From Desulfobulbaceae bacterium (GTDB lineage: Bacteria > Desulfobacterota > Desulfobulbia > Desulfobulbales > Desulfocapsaceae): a stretch of DNA of 64,000 bases. Both the position numbers and the translations under genes were made by a program. The DNA is taken from assembly GCA_024636345.1 (NCBI GenBank), contig JAGXHG010000031.1:120806-184805 (forward strand). The letters run 5' to 3'. The notes under the pieces are model-generated. The model did not search any database. It saw nothing but the letters and a program-made list of their open reading frames with translations, and was not told the DNA's origin. How positions within the stretch are numbered: position 1 is the first letter of the stretch; each line of letters begins with the position of its first letter. Of the stretch, positions 1 through 8,321 are shown one piece after another.

Positions 1-2
1 AT

Positions 3-47
3 ATCGACGACATTTACGCCTTTCTCAATACCTTGACCGATAAATAG
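3..47 (+). CDS. C-terminal end of a cytochrome c-like protein (partial)
   Basis: Only the last 14 codons and a TAG stop are inside the window. The peptide ends IDDIYAFLNTLTDK, which resembles the closing helix of c-type cytochromes and di-haem cytochrome c peroxidases (pattern I-x2-I-x-A-F-L-x-T-L-T). A strong hairpin with a T-run follows about 50 bases later, as expected at the end of a transcription unit. The family call rests on this short tail alone; the start of the gene and any haem motif lie upstream of the window. Confidence 0.35.
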   Translation: MDDIYAFLNTLTDK

Positions 48-98
48 CGTTAAGGAGATAAAAAGCCAAAGTTTTTAAGAGGCAGAAAAGAACTGTCA

Positions 99-134
99 AT
101 CCGGAGTTTCACCATGAGCGAAGCTCCGGATTTT
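99..134 (+). terminator. Rho-independent terminator
   Basis: A 12-bp stem with one G-T wobble (99-110 pairs with 120-131, core ATCCGGAG/CTCCGGAT) and a 9-base loop is followed by four T. It ends the plus-strand cytochrome-like gene. The convergent fumarase gene stops at 152, so it may help insulate that gene too. Confidence 0.75.
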
Positions 135-151
135 GTACGATGCACTTCCGG

Positions 152-1669
152 CTATTTTTTTCTGTAATCCCTTATTTTTTGCTGCCACAGCGCCGGCCCA
201 CTCTTATGTACTGACTCACCCCTGCTGTCCACGGCAACGGTCACCGGCATATCTTCCACCTCAAACTCGTAAATCGCCTCCATGCCCAGATCGGCAAAGG
301 CCACCACCCGTGATTTCTTGATCGCCTTGGAGACCAGATAAGCAGCACCGCCCACGGCCATCAGATAGACCGCACCATGTTTTTTAATGGACGCTATGGC
401 GACATCCCCCCGTTCTGACTTGCCGATCATGCCCAGCAGACCTGTCTGGGACAGCATCATCTCGGTATATTTATCCATCCGGGTGGCGGTGGTGGGACCG
501 GCAGGGCCGACGACCTCGTCACCGACCGGATCAACGGGACCGACGTAGTAGATAAATTTCCCTGTAAAATCCACGCCTTCAGGCAGGGGCTCACCCTGGG
601 CCAGCAACTGCTGGATACGGCCATGGGCAGCATCCCGACCTGTGAGGATGGTTCCATTCAGGAGCAGGGTCTCACCAATCCGCCAGTCGGCAATTTCTTC
701 ACGGCTGAGAGTATCAAGCTGAACCCGTTTCACCCCTGGCCCCATTTCCCATTTAATCTGCGGCCAGTCCTCCAGATGCGGCGGCTCAAAATGTGCCGGG
801 CCGCTGCCGTCGAGCACAAAGTGGATGTGACGGGTAGCAACACAGTTGGGGATCATGGCCACCGGCAGGGAGGCCGCGTGGGTGGGACAATCCTTGATCT
901 TGACATCGAGCGCCGTGGTCAGTCCTCCCAAGCCCTGAGCACCGATACCTAAGCTATTGACTGCCTCATAAATTTCCAGGCGCAACTCTTCTATACGGCT
1001 CACCGGCCCGCGTTCGATCAGTTCCTGAATATCAATGGGTTCCAACAGCGATTCCTTGGCCATCACCATGGCCCTATCAACCGTCCCGCCAATGCCGATG
1101 CCCAGGATTCCCGGCGGGCACCAGCCGGCGCCCATGGTCGGCAGAGTCTTCACCACCCAGTCAACGATGGAGTCGCCGGGGTTCAGGGTCACAAACCTAC
1201 TCTTATTCTCAGAACCGCCACCTTTGGCCGCGATGCGGATATCGACAACGCTGCCTGAGACAAGTTCCGTGTAAATGACTGCAGGGGTATTGTCTCCGGT
1301 ATTTTCCCTTTTTCCCGCCGGATCAGCAAGCACTGAGGCGCGCAAGGGATTTTGAGGATTGAGCCAGGCCCGGCGCACTCCTTCATCCACCAGCTCCTGA
1401 ATACTCAGATCCGTATCAAAGCGGCACTGCATACCAACTTTCAGAAAAACGGTGACAATGCCGGTGTCCTGACAGATCGGACGCCGGCCAATGGCTGCCA
1501 TCCGGGAGTTGATCAGAATCTGGGCTATAGCGTCTTTGGCTGCCGGATTCTGCTCTTTTTCATAGGCACGGGCCATGGCCTGGATAAAATCGCGGGGATG
1601 AGCATAAGAGATGGACTGCAGGCTGTCGGCAATGGAACTGATAAAGTCTTCTGGATTGATGAGAGTCAT
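152..1669 (-). CDS. fumA: Class I (iron-sulfur) fumarate hydratase
   Basis: Catalyses reversible hydration of fumarate to malate in the cytoplasm, in the TCA cycle or its reductive branch. The protein (505 aa from the ATG at 1669) contains the alpha and beta halves of the class I family in one chain. Three cysteines expected to hold the catalytic [4Fe-4S] cluster are seen in CQDTG (about residue 67), GWCPPG (about 185) and IPNCVATRH (about 275). The C-terminal half carries the beta-type motifs GPTTATRMD and YEFEVEDMP. A TTG 21 bases further upstream is an alternative start; neither has a clear Shine-Dalgarno sequence. The oxygen-sensitive enzyme type fits an anaerobe. It is the last gene of a minus-strand run, 75 bases after the MscS gene. 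Confidence 0.93.
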   Translation of the reverse strand: MTLINPEDFISSIADSLQSISYAHPRDFIQAMARAYEKEQNPAAKDAIAQILINSRMAAIGRRPICQDTGIVTVFLKVGMQCRFDTDLSIQELVDEGVRRAWLNPQNPLRASVLADPAGKRENTGDNTPAVIYTELVSGSVVDIRIAAKGGGSENKSRFVTLNPGDSIVDWVVKTLPTMGAGWCPPGILGIGIGGTVDRAMVMAKESLLEPIDIQELIERGPVSRIEELRLEIYEAVNSLGIGAQGLGGLTTALDVKIKDCPTHAASLPVAMIPNCVATRHIHFVLDGSGPAHFEPPHLEDWPQIKWEMGPGVKRVQLDTLSREEIADWRIGETLLLNGTILTGRDAAHGRIQQLLAQGEPLPEGVDFTGKFIYYVGPVDPVGDEVVGPAGPTTATRMDKYTEMMLSQTGLLGMIGKSERGDVAIASIKKHGAVYLMAVGGAAYLVSKAIKKSRVVAFADLGMEAIYEFEVEDMPVTVAVDSRGESVHKSGPALWQQKIRDYRKK

Positions 1670-1744
1670 AATAAAAATATTGAGGTGCAAAGAGAAGAGT
1701 GTGAACAGAAACAGAGGGCTCGCATGACACGTAAGCCAGGCCCT

Positions 1745-2689
1745 TTACTCCTGCGCCAGATTCCCGGGGTTACTCGCTCGGGTACTTCGCTCAAGTTTTA
1801 CCTTGAGCTCACCGGATCGAAGATGAAGATCACGCTGGGGAAAGGGAATTTCGATTGACCGCTCCCGCAACTTTGTCTCTATGGCCCAAAGATACTGGGC
1901 CTGAGCCTTGCCTGGCCTCGTCATTAAAAAGTATTCAACCCAGACAACGAGTTCAAAATTGAGGCTGCTGTCACCGAAGGCAACAAGCCAGACCTCAATC
2001 GGCCTATGGGGATCATTGAGCACGGTGCCTTCAACCTGTTTGGCTGCATCAATCACCGCCTCCCGCACCATATCCTTATCACAGCCATACGCCACACCGA
2101 ATGGCACATGAATACGACGGTTCTTTTCGTTGAAACTCCAGTTGACAACCCTGCCGTTGACAAATTCCGAGTTCGGTACGATCACATCCACATTATCACG
2201 TGTAGTGACACGGGTATAACGCAGGGCAATTTCACTGACCGAGCCCGTCACACCGGTCTGCAAATCAACAAAATCTCCAACCTTCAAGGTTTTTTCGAAA
2301 ATAAGGATAATACCCGAAATAAAGTTGCTGAAGATGTTCTGTAAACCAAAGCCGATGCCGACCCCGATAGCACCGCCGATCAAGGCCAGACTTTCAAAGC
2401 TGATTCCAAGCCAGGAAAGGCCGATCAGGGTACCGCCAAACCATACCGCATAGCGAACCAGTCGCATCAAGGCATAAATGGTCGAGTCGTCAATCCTGAG
2501 GCTTTGTTTGCTGCTGAGCATCAGCCGCCGGATTCCATCTTCCAGGCGACTGGATGCCCACCAGGAACCAAACAGGATAGCCATAAGGCCAATTATCCCC
2601 AGGAAGGAAAAAGAGGCGTCACCAACCGAAAACAAAGGTGTTCCAACCCATTTCATTATCTGGCTCAAGGCTTGTAAAACCTCATTCAT
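1745..2689 (-). CDS. MscS-family small-conductance mechanosensitive channel
   Basis: Inner-membrane channel that opens under membrane tension to release solutes during osmotic downshock. The 314-aa protein has three to four predicted membrane segments in the first 130 residues. The Gly/Ala-rich pore helix (around IGGAIGVGIGFGLQNIFSN) is followed by the cytoplasmic beta domain, with the family signatures VGDFVDL and VPNSEFVNGRVVNWS. The ATG at 2689 is chosen because GGGAGG lies five bases upstream; a GTG at 2707 would add six residues. Its length is close to E. coli MscS. It lies 73 bases downstream of the antiporter gene and could be co-transcribed. Confidence 0.9.
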   Translation of the reverse strand: MNEVLQALSQIMKWVGTPLFSVGDASFSFLGIIGLMAILFGSWWASSRLEDGIRRLMLSSKQSLRIDDSTIYALMRLVRYAVWFGGTLIGLSWLGISFESLALIGGAIGVGIGFGLQNIFSNFISGIILIFEKTLKVGDFVDLQTGVTGSVSEIALRYTRVTTRDNVDVIVPNSEFVNGRVVNWSFNEKNRRIHVPFGVAYGCDKDMVREAVIDAAKQVEGTVLNDPHRPIEVWLVAFGDSSLNFELVVWVEYFLMTRPGKAQAQYLWAIETKLRERSIEIPFPQRDLHLRSGELKVKLERSTRASNPGNLAQE

Positions 2690-2762
2690 ATTGGCCTCCC
2701 TGCTCACTCATCTCCAGAAAACAACAAAAAAATGATACGCAACAATGCTTCCTTCCATCGAA

Positions 2763-4580
2763 TCATGCCTTTTTTCCCAGAAGTGAGGCGGCAGGGCGGC
2801 AGAGGGCAATCACTGTCGATCCCTGACCAGGCTGAAGCTTGCGCCCAGCCACCACCGGTACCAGATCCTTCTTTTCGGTCACCACGAAAAGAGGAATGAC
2901 CCTGTTCCCATGGGTTTCAAGATATTTTTCATAGGAGAATGCTTCCGTGATACGAGTCCTGCGGAACCTCCCCTCCTTGGCAAGACTATCAGCCAACGTG
3001 CCGAAATTAACATCTTCACTAAAGAGGATCTGGCCACGCTGTTCATCTGAGGCGAGATGGCGCTCCGTGGCCATCGATTCTTTCATGGTCTGCAGCGAAT
3101 AAATCTTGTTCCGGCCAAATTCATTGCGATAGTGCATTGCGGAGAGCGTATTCATCTCGGATCGTTGCGACAGTGCCATCATGCAGCCGATACCTGCCAG
3201 GTCAAGATTGCGGGAAGCGTGAGCCGATACCGGATTCCCCAGATAGGTGCGCAAACCAAGCATGCGCGCCTTACGGATATAATCGACACTGTGATCGATC
3301 AAAAGCGTACGGAATCCATGCCGATCAAGTTCATGCGCCAGTTCGCGCGCTACCGGGTTGGCGCCGATAAACAGCACTCCTTTGGGCTCAGGCTCGGAAA
3401 CTCTAAGCCAACGGGCAAGGGTTCCAGCGGTGAAGCTTTGCAGCACTACGGTAAAGAGGATAACAAGAAAGGTCAGAGAGACCAGCAGGTTGGCTTCGGC
3501 ATAACCCGCACTTGCCAGTTTCATGGCAAACAGGGCTGAAACAGCTGCCGCCACGATACCGCGAGGCCCAATCCAGGAAAGCAACAGCTTATCGCGGATT
3601 GTCAGATCGGAACCGAACGTGGAAAAAAAGATATTCAAAGGACGGGCGACAAACTGGATCACCAGCAGTACTCCCACTGCCCCCAGACCGACATCCAGCA
3701 GCGCGGCCAGATCAATACGCGCCGCCAGGACAATGAACAGACCGGAAATGAAGAGGATGGAGAGCGATTCCTTGAACTCCAGCATATCTTCAATCGGCAC
3801 CTGCTTCATATTCGCCAACCATATGCCCATGACGGTTACCGCCAACAGGCCCGATTCATGAGCCAGGACATTGGAAATAGTGAAAGCGGCAAAGACAAAC
3901 AACAGTGTCCCCATATTATGCAGATACTCGGGCATCCAGTGATGCCGGAGTACCATACCCATACCATAGCCAAAGGCAGCACCAAGAAGAGTGCCTGCGC
4001 CAACGACTTTGGTAAAGGTGATCAGCGTATGGGCAATGGCGCCGCCAGCCGCCCTTGAGACAATGAACTCAAAGACCAGCACCGCCAGCAGGGCGCCAAT
4101 CGGATCAATGATAATACCTTCCCAACGCAGGATGTTGGAAATCGCGGTATTGGGTCGGACAGTCCGCAGCATTGGGACAATCACCGTCGGACCGGTAACC
4201 ACCACCAGTGATCCGAACAGCAGGGCCATTTCCCAGCTGAGGCCCAGCATGAAATGAGCCGCGCTACCAATGATGCCCCAGGTAAGCAACATGCCGGTGG
4301 AAACCAAGCGGCGCACCACTTTGCCGATCCCCTTCAACTCAGCAAATTTAAGCGACAGGGCACCTTCAAAGAGAATCAGACCAACGGCAAGAGAGACAAC
4401 GGGCATCAACAGGGCACCAAACATGTGGTCCGGATCCAGCCAGCCGGTCACGGGCCCCGCCACAATGCCGGCGAGCAAGAGAAACAGGATCGCCGGCAGC
4501 TTGACCCACCAGGCCAGCCACTGGCTGGCAATGGCCAGCAGGCCTATACCCGCAAAGGCAATCATTACTGATTCAGACAC
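2763..4580 (-). CDS. CPA1-type Na+/H+ antiporter with C-terminal TrkA-N domain
   Basis: Predicted inner-membrane cation:proton exchanger of the monovalent cation:proton antiporter-1 group. Residues 1-395 contain about 11-12 hydrophobic helices with family motifs FEGALSL, VVTGPTVIVPML, DPIGALLAVLVFE and WIGPRGIVAAAV. Residues about 400-520 form a Rossmann-like TrkA-N domain (GVLFIGANPVARELAHEL), which usually lets NAD(H) or another nucleotide gate transport. A further TrkA-C-like tail follows. The GTG at 4580 is preceded by GGGAG at five bases. Na+ or K+ as substrate cannot be told from sequence alone. It is downstream of the MinD-type ATPase genes on the same strand. Confidence 0.88.
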   Translation of the reverse strand: MSESVMIAFAGIGLLAIASQWLAWWVKLPAILFLLLAGIVAGPVTGWLDPDHMFGALLMPVVSLAVGLILFEGALSLKFAELKGIGKVVRRLVSTGMLLTWGIIGSAAHFMLGLSWEMALLFGSLVVVTGPTVIVPMLRTVRPNTAISNILRWEGIIIDPIGALLAVLVFEFIVSRAAGGAIAHTLITFTKVVGAGTLLGAAFGYGMGMVLRHHWMPEYLHNMGTLLFVFAAFTISNVLAHESGLLAVTVMGIWLANMKQVPIEDMLEFKESLSILFISGLFIVLAARIDLAALLDVGLGAVGVLLVIQFVARPLNIFFSTFGSDLTIRDKLLLSWIGPRGIVAAAVSALFAMKLASAGYAEANLLVSLTFLVILFTVVLQSFTAGTLARWLRVSEPEPKGVLFIGANPVARELAHELDRHGFRTLLIDHSVDYIRKARMLGLRTYLGNPVSAHASRNLDLAGIGCMMALSQRSEMNTLSAMHYRNEFGRNKIYSLQTMKESMATERHLASDEQRGQILFSEDVNFGTLADSLAKEGRFRRTRITEAFSYEKYLETHGNRVIPLFVVTEKKDLVPVVAGRKLQPGQGSTVIALCRPAASLLGKKA

Positions 4581-4653
4581 TCACTCTCCCTCTATTCTTA
4601 ATTTCGGGTCACTGTGAAAGAATGAGGAGTCTCTTGCTTTTGCTCTCTCTTCC

Positions 4654-5538
4654 CTATTCTTTGTTCACTTGCCTGCTAGACAGAGCCTGCCAGATCTCCC
4701 GGATAGCTCCAGCCGCAGGGCTTTGCTCATTGCAGACCACAGGTATACCCTGGATCTGGCACTCAATCACTGTGGGATCAAAGGGAATGCGGCCTAAAAC
4801 CTCAATCCCACGTTCAACACAGGCTATCTCTATCGATGCGGCCATCTCCGGATGAAGATCCCATTTATTGATACAGACAAAAGATTGTAGCCTGAAATGA
4901 AGGGCCAGGTCAAGAACTCGTTCCAGATCATGCCAGCCGGACTGACTTGGTTCGGTCACTGCCAATACCGTATCAACACTGGCAAGGGAGGCAATAACCG
5001 GACAACCGATCCCTGGCGCGCCATCAATCAGAATCAGATCAAGCCCTGTCTGTTCTGCCAGCTCGCGGGCCTGCCTTTTGATCAAGGAGACCAGTTTACC
5101 TGAATTTTCTTCGCCGGCAAAGAGCTGGGCATGAACCAGAGGGCCATAGTCAGTATCGGAGATGAACCAGTCTCCACAGTAATTTTCTTCGAGCACAATA
5201 GCCTGTTCCGGGCAGAAATGGGCACAGACGCCACAGCCTTCACAACTCAAAGGGTTCATCAAGGCCGTGGGGCCAGCAAAGTCCATTGTAATAGCCTCAA
5301 ACTGGCACAGATCAACACAGATTCCACAGCCACTGCACTGATCACTGATAACTTTTGCCTTGACCCCGGAACGGAATTCATGGCTGCTGCGAGGTTTGGG
5401 ATCAAGCAGCAGATGCAGATCAGCGGCATCCACATCACAGTCCACCAGAATCTTGTTTTCCGCGAGATAGGCCAGTGACCCTACCAGGCTGGTCTTACCG
5501 GTCCCGCCCTTACCGCTTAAGATAACAATTTCTTTCAT
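4654..5538 (-). CDS. MinD-family P-loop ATPase with inserted 2[4Fe-4S] ferredoxin domain (second of pair)
   Basis: Cytoplasmic nucleotide-binding protein of the MinD/Mrp superfamily. Residues 9-18 carry the deviant Walker A motif (SGKGGTGKTS). Two ferredoxin-type cysteine sets follow at about residues 63-75 (CSGCGICVDLC) and 94-106 (CEGCGVCAHFC). A second ATPase motif, IDGAPGIGCPV, lies at about 172. Pairs of such proteins next to NifX-like proteins are common in anaerobic Desulfobacterota and are thought to act in Fe-S or metallocofactor delivery; the exact role is not established. The ATG at 5538 has GAGGAG eight bases upstream and overlaps the upstream gene stop by 4 bp (ATGA), so the two are translationally coupled. 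Confidence 0.85.
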   Translation of the reverse strand: MKEIVILSGKGGTGKTSLVGSLAYLAENKILVDCDVDAADLHLLLDPKPRSSHEFRSGVKAKVISDQCSGCGICVDLCQFEAITMDFAGPTALMNPLSCEGCGVCAHFCPEQAIVLEENYCGDWFISDTDYGPLVHAQLFAGEENSGKLVSLIKRQARELAEQTGLDLILIDGAPGIGCPVIASLASVDTVLAVTEPSQSGWHDLERVLDLALHFRLQSFVCINKWDLHPEMAASIEIACVERGIEVLGRIPFDPTVIECQIQGIPVVCNEQSPAAGAIREIWQALSSRQVNKE

Positions 5539-6362
5539 GCCAAGATCTCCTCTATCAGGGCCTGCAGAGAGGGGCGAAGATCCGGGCGGATCTCCACCAG
5601 ACATTGGCCACGGGCATAGCCTTCCGCAATCTTTCGGTCAAAGGGAATCTTGAGCAGAACCGGAATATTTTCCTGCTGACACCACTGTTCAACCCGTGCG
5701 TCCCCCAGGTCAGCCCTGTTGATGATCACCCCACAGGGCTTGGAAAAGTTCCGGAGGACTACGGCGGCAAGCTTCAGGTCATGAAGCCCGAATGGAGTGG
5801 GCTCGGTGACCAGGATGACATAATCAGCATCGGAGATTGCCTCGACAAAAGGACAGGAGGTGCCGGGAGGTGCATCAATGATGACCAGCACATTCTTGTC
5901 CGCCTTTTTCTTCACCGCCTTCAACAGAGGAACCGCCATTGCCTCTCCCACCCGCATTCTGCCATGGACAAAGCTGATATCTCCTGCCATGCCGGACTCA
6001 AGCATGCCGATTTCCCTCTCACTCCGGACAATGGCATCATCCGGACAGACCCGAAAACAGCCAAGGCAGGAGTGGCACATCTCCGGAAAGGTCATGATGG
6101 TATTAGCAAAGAGGGTTATGGCATTAAAGCGGCAGATATCGCGGCATTTCCCGCAATAGGTACATTTTTCTTCCAGAATCTGCGGAATGATAACCGTACA
6201 CCGTTCACTGGTGGCAAGATCCGGCTTGAGGAAAATATGGCCATTGGGCTCTTCCACATCACAATCAAGGTACTGGACCCGGCCTGGGGCGCACATGGCC
6301 AGACTTGTTGAGACAATGGTCTTACCAGTTCCGCCCTTACCGCTGGCAACTGCTATCTGCAT
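5535..6362 (-). CDS. MinD-family P-loop ATPase with inserted ferredoxin domain (first of pair)
   Basis: Paralogue of the next gene downstream (275 aa). The deviant Walker A is at residues 7-16 (SGKGGTGKTI). Ferredoxin-like cysteine sets are CTYCGKCRDIC (about 67-77) and CHSCLGCFRVC (about 96-106). The switch II-like motif IDAPPGTSCP lies at about 163. The two proteins probably form a heterodimeric ATPase that moves iron-sulfur or metal cofactors. The gene begins 10 bases after the NifX-like gene ends and overlaps its partner by 4 bp, so NifX-like, ATPase A and ATPase B form one operon. Confidence 0.85.
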   Translation of the reverse strand: MQIAVASGKGGTGKTIVSTSLAMCAPGRVQYLDCDVEEPNGHIFLKPDLATSERCTVIIPQILEEKCTYCGKCRDICRFNAITLFANTIMTFPEMCHSCLGCFRVCPDDAIVRSEREIGMLESGMAGDISFVHGRMRVGEAMAVPLLKAVKKKADKNVLVIIDAPPGTSCPFVEAISDADYVILVTEPTPFGLHDLKLAAVVLRNFSKPCGVIINRADLGDARVEQWCQQENIPVLLKIPFDRKIAEGYARGQCLVEIRPDLRPSLQALIEEILA

Positions 6363-6371
6363 CTGCTCATC

Positions 6372-6872
6372 CTATCCCTTCCTGTTTCGACCTTTACCTG
6401 AACCACAACCGGCCCCGCGACCTCTTCCTTGTCCACCACCTTGGCCCTGGCCACTACCGCACCCCCGGCATTGCCCGCCACCCATGCCGCTGCCAGAAGT
6501 GGCGGTCGATGTGAAAGTAACAGGATCGGCAGAAGAGCTGACCTGAGCTTGTGAACCGCTCCGGAATTTTTCCACAGCCTCGCGTACCGTTCCACTCACA
6601 TCAGAGACAACCTGAATACCTGCTTTTTCGATCACCGGCATGGCCTTGGGTCCAACTCGTCCGGTGAGAATAGCCCCTACACCTTTATCAGCAACCAGGG
6701 CTGCCGCACTTATCCCGGCCCCCTGAGCAGCATCTCTGCCCTGGGTGTTGTCTATGGCTTCTATGAGTGTTCCGGTGTCACTGTCAATAATGAGCAGACA
6801 GGCTGCCCTGCCAAATCGAGGATCAACAGGAGAATCCAGATTCATTCCTGTGGCGGAAACAACAATTTTCAT
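6372..6872 (-). CDS. NifX/NifB-type dinitrogenase iron-molybdenum cofactor-binding domain protein with Gly-rich tail
   Basis: Residues 1-110 match the NifX/NafY/NifB C-terminal cofactor-binding fold (start MKIVVSATGMNLDSPVDPRF, then AAALVADKGVGAILTGRVGPKA). The last 45 residues are low-complexity, rich in Gly, Arg and Gln with three Cys, and end in a basic stretch. Such tails recur in proteins of this type beside MinD-like ATPases and may hold a metal cluster. The ATG at 6872 (166 aa) is preceded by GGAGGG at four bases; a longer frame extends upstream but lacks such a signal. No nitrogenase genes are nearby, so a role in nitrogen fixation should not be assumed. Confidence 0.82.
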   Translation of the reverse strand: MKIVVSATGMNLDSPVDPRFGRAACLLIIDSDTGTLIEAIDNTQGRDAAQGAGISAAALVADKGVGAILTGRVGPKAMPVIEKAGIQVVSDVSGTVREAVEKFRSGSQAQVSSSADPVTFTSTATSGSGMGGGQCRGCGSGQGQGGGQGRGRGAGCGSGKGRNRKG

Positions 6873-7052
6873 AATGCCCTCCATTTCTATTAAAAATATT
6901 TCGGTAGAACTTTCCCAAGCACGCCCATCCATATCGTGATTATGCACAGAACATAATGAGATATTACACAAAATCAAGAAATAAAATTGATTGCCCTGAA
7001 AAAAGTTTCCGACAACAGAAACTTTTTTCATATTTTTCTTACTGGTAGTGGT

Positions 7053-7853
7053 TTAACGGAGGATGGTTCGGGGCGGGTGGTAACCGGATGGAGCTGTGGT
7101 ATTGGGCATAAGGATGCCTTCTTTGCCGATCAGGGTACCGGGACTGGTTACTGAATTACATCCGGTCTGGGCCTTATCCCCAAGGATGGCGCCAAACTTT
7201 CTGCGGCCGGTATCAATAGACCCTTCACTGGTGCGAACAGCAACATTTCCTGCCAGAAATTTGAGATTGGCAAATTTGGTGCCGGCCCCCAGATTAACAT
7301 CCCTCCCCAGAATAGAGTCGCCAAGATAAGCAAAATGACCGGCCTTGGCATGATCGAGAAAGATGGAATGTTTCACCTCGGTGGTATGGCCGATGACACA
7401 ATGAGATCCGGTCAGACAATAACCTCGCAGGTAAGCCCCCTGACGGATCTCGGTATAGTCGCCAATAATGGCTGGTGACTTGATCAAGGCCCCGCTTTCC
7501 ACCAGTACACCGTCCCCCAGAGCTATCTGCTTGCCCATGAGTACGGCCCCGGCCATAATGACAGTGGCACCCTTAAGTTCCCGGCTACCAGAGCTGACCC
7601 GCAATTGCTGTTTCGTGGTATCGCCATACACAATCTGCAATCCGATGGCTGAAAGGATCTGTCCTTCATGGAGGATAACTGTTCTGGTCAGTGGCTCTCC
7701 TTCCGGAAGCAGGGGACTTGTGAGCTGCGGATACACATAACCGTTCATATACTCCTGCAGCCGAGTCAAGGCGGTCCAAACGTACTCCGTATCATGGAAA
7801 AGTGGGGCATGGAGAAACTCTGAGAGATCAAAAAAAGAGTGAGGGCTAAGCAT
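7053..7853 (-). CDS. GlmU-like left-handed beta-helix (hexapeptide repeat) protein
   Basis: The protein (266 aa) has an N-terminal helical region of about 60 residues and then many hexapeptide repeats (for example VIMAGAVLMGKQIALGDGVL and TEIRQGAYLRGYCLTGSHCV). These form the left-handed beta-helix typical of acyl- and nucleotidyltransferases. The arrangement is closest to the C-terminal acetyltransferase part of GlmU, but there is no N-terminal pyrophosphorylase domain. It may act as a sugar acyltransferase or uridyltransferase-like accessory; the substrate cannot be stated. The ATG at 7853 has GGAG seven bases upstream. It is separated from the NifX operon by about 180 bases. Confidence 0.75.
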   Translation of the reverse strand: MLSPHSFFDLSEFLHAPLFHDTEYVWTALTRLQEYMNGYVYPQLTSPLLPEGEPLTRTVILHEGQILSAIGLQIVYGDTTKQQLRVSSGSRELKGATVIMAGAVLMGKQIALGDGVLVESGALIKSPAIIGDYTEIRQGAYLRGYCLTGSHCVIGHTTEVKHSIFLDHAKAGHFAYLGDSILGRDVNLGAGTKFANLKFLAGNVAVRTSEGSIDTGRRKFGAILGDKAQTGCNSVTSPGTLIGKEGILMPNTTAPSGYHPPRTILR

Positions 7854-8321
7854 GACTGGACTCCATAAACACTAAAAAAAGATAAAACTGCAAGCACCAT
7901 AAAAAAATCAAAAAAATACAATCTCAGCCGTTGTAACAAAATAACAACAACATTGAAACAGCATGAACGGCACCTAAACAACACGGCGACACCATTTCAT
8001 TGAAAAAATTATCACAAGACTCTCAATAGTTAAAGGCAAACAATTATGATTGAAAGGAACGTTTAATTCAAGAGAAAAGGGGCAGATTCTTCCATTCTCC
8101 GGCACGTTCCCTCCTTTCCCTTGATGTTCTGCATTTACAGTCTTGACTTCGACCAGAGCAATGTTTAGTTTTTTCAGCCAGTTTGAGGATTTAAACGAGA
8201 ACCCTTTAACATACGTTCTTCCCTGTCTTAATGCACCACTCAAGCACAGGGAACTTATCGGGAGATTCTCCCTGAGTCAATAAAAGTCACTTATCCAGTT
8301 ACCCTGGATCAGGAGGTTTAC
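7854..8321. other. Intergenic region between divergent beta-helix gene and lon
   Basis: A 468-base AT-rich spacer that must hold the promoters of the divergent genes on either side. It contains one degenerate copy of the dispersed palindromic repeat (7925-7977). I see no convincing reading frame, heat-shock operator or sigma-32-like promoter. The lon ribosome-binding site AGGAGG is at 8311-8316. Confidence 0.6.
7925..7977 (-). repeat. Degenerate copy of dispersed palindromic repeat
   Basis: On the minus strand this begins TTAGGTGCCGTTCA and ends with TTTTGTTACAACGGCTGA. These arms resemble the two ends of the better-preserved copies at 14582-14621 and 30602-30660. Pairing is incomplete, so this looks like a decayed member. 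Confidence 0.45.

Noticed and set aside
1352..1858. 168-codon plus-strand frame over the fumarase 5' end
   Set aside because: It is a shadow of the clear minus-strand fumarase and MscS genes.
6372..6872. Evidence for nitrogen fixation
   Set aside because: NifX-like domains also occur outside nif systems, and no nifHDK or nifENB genes are in the window.
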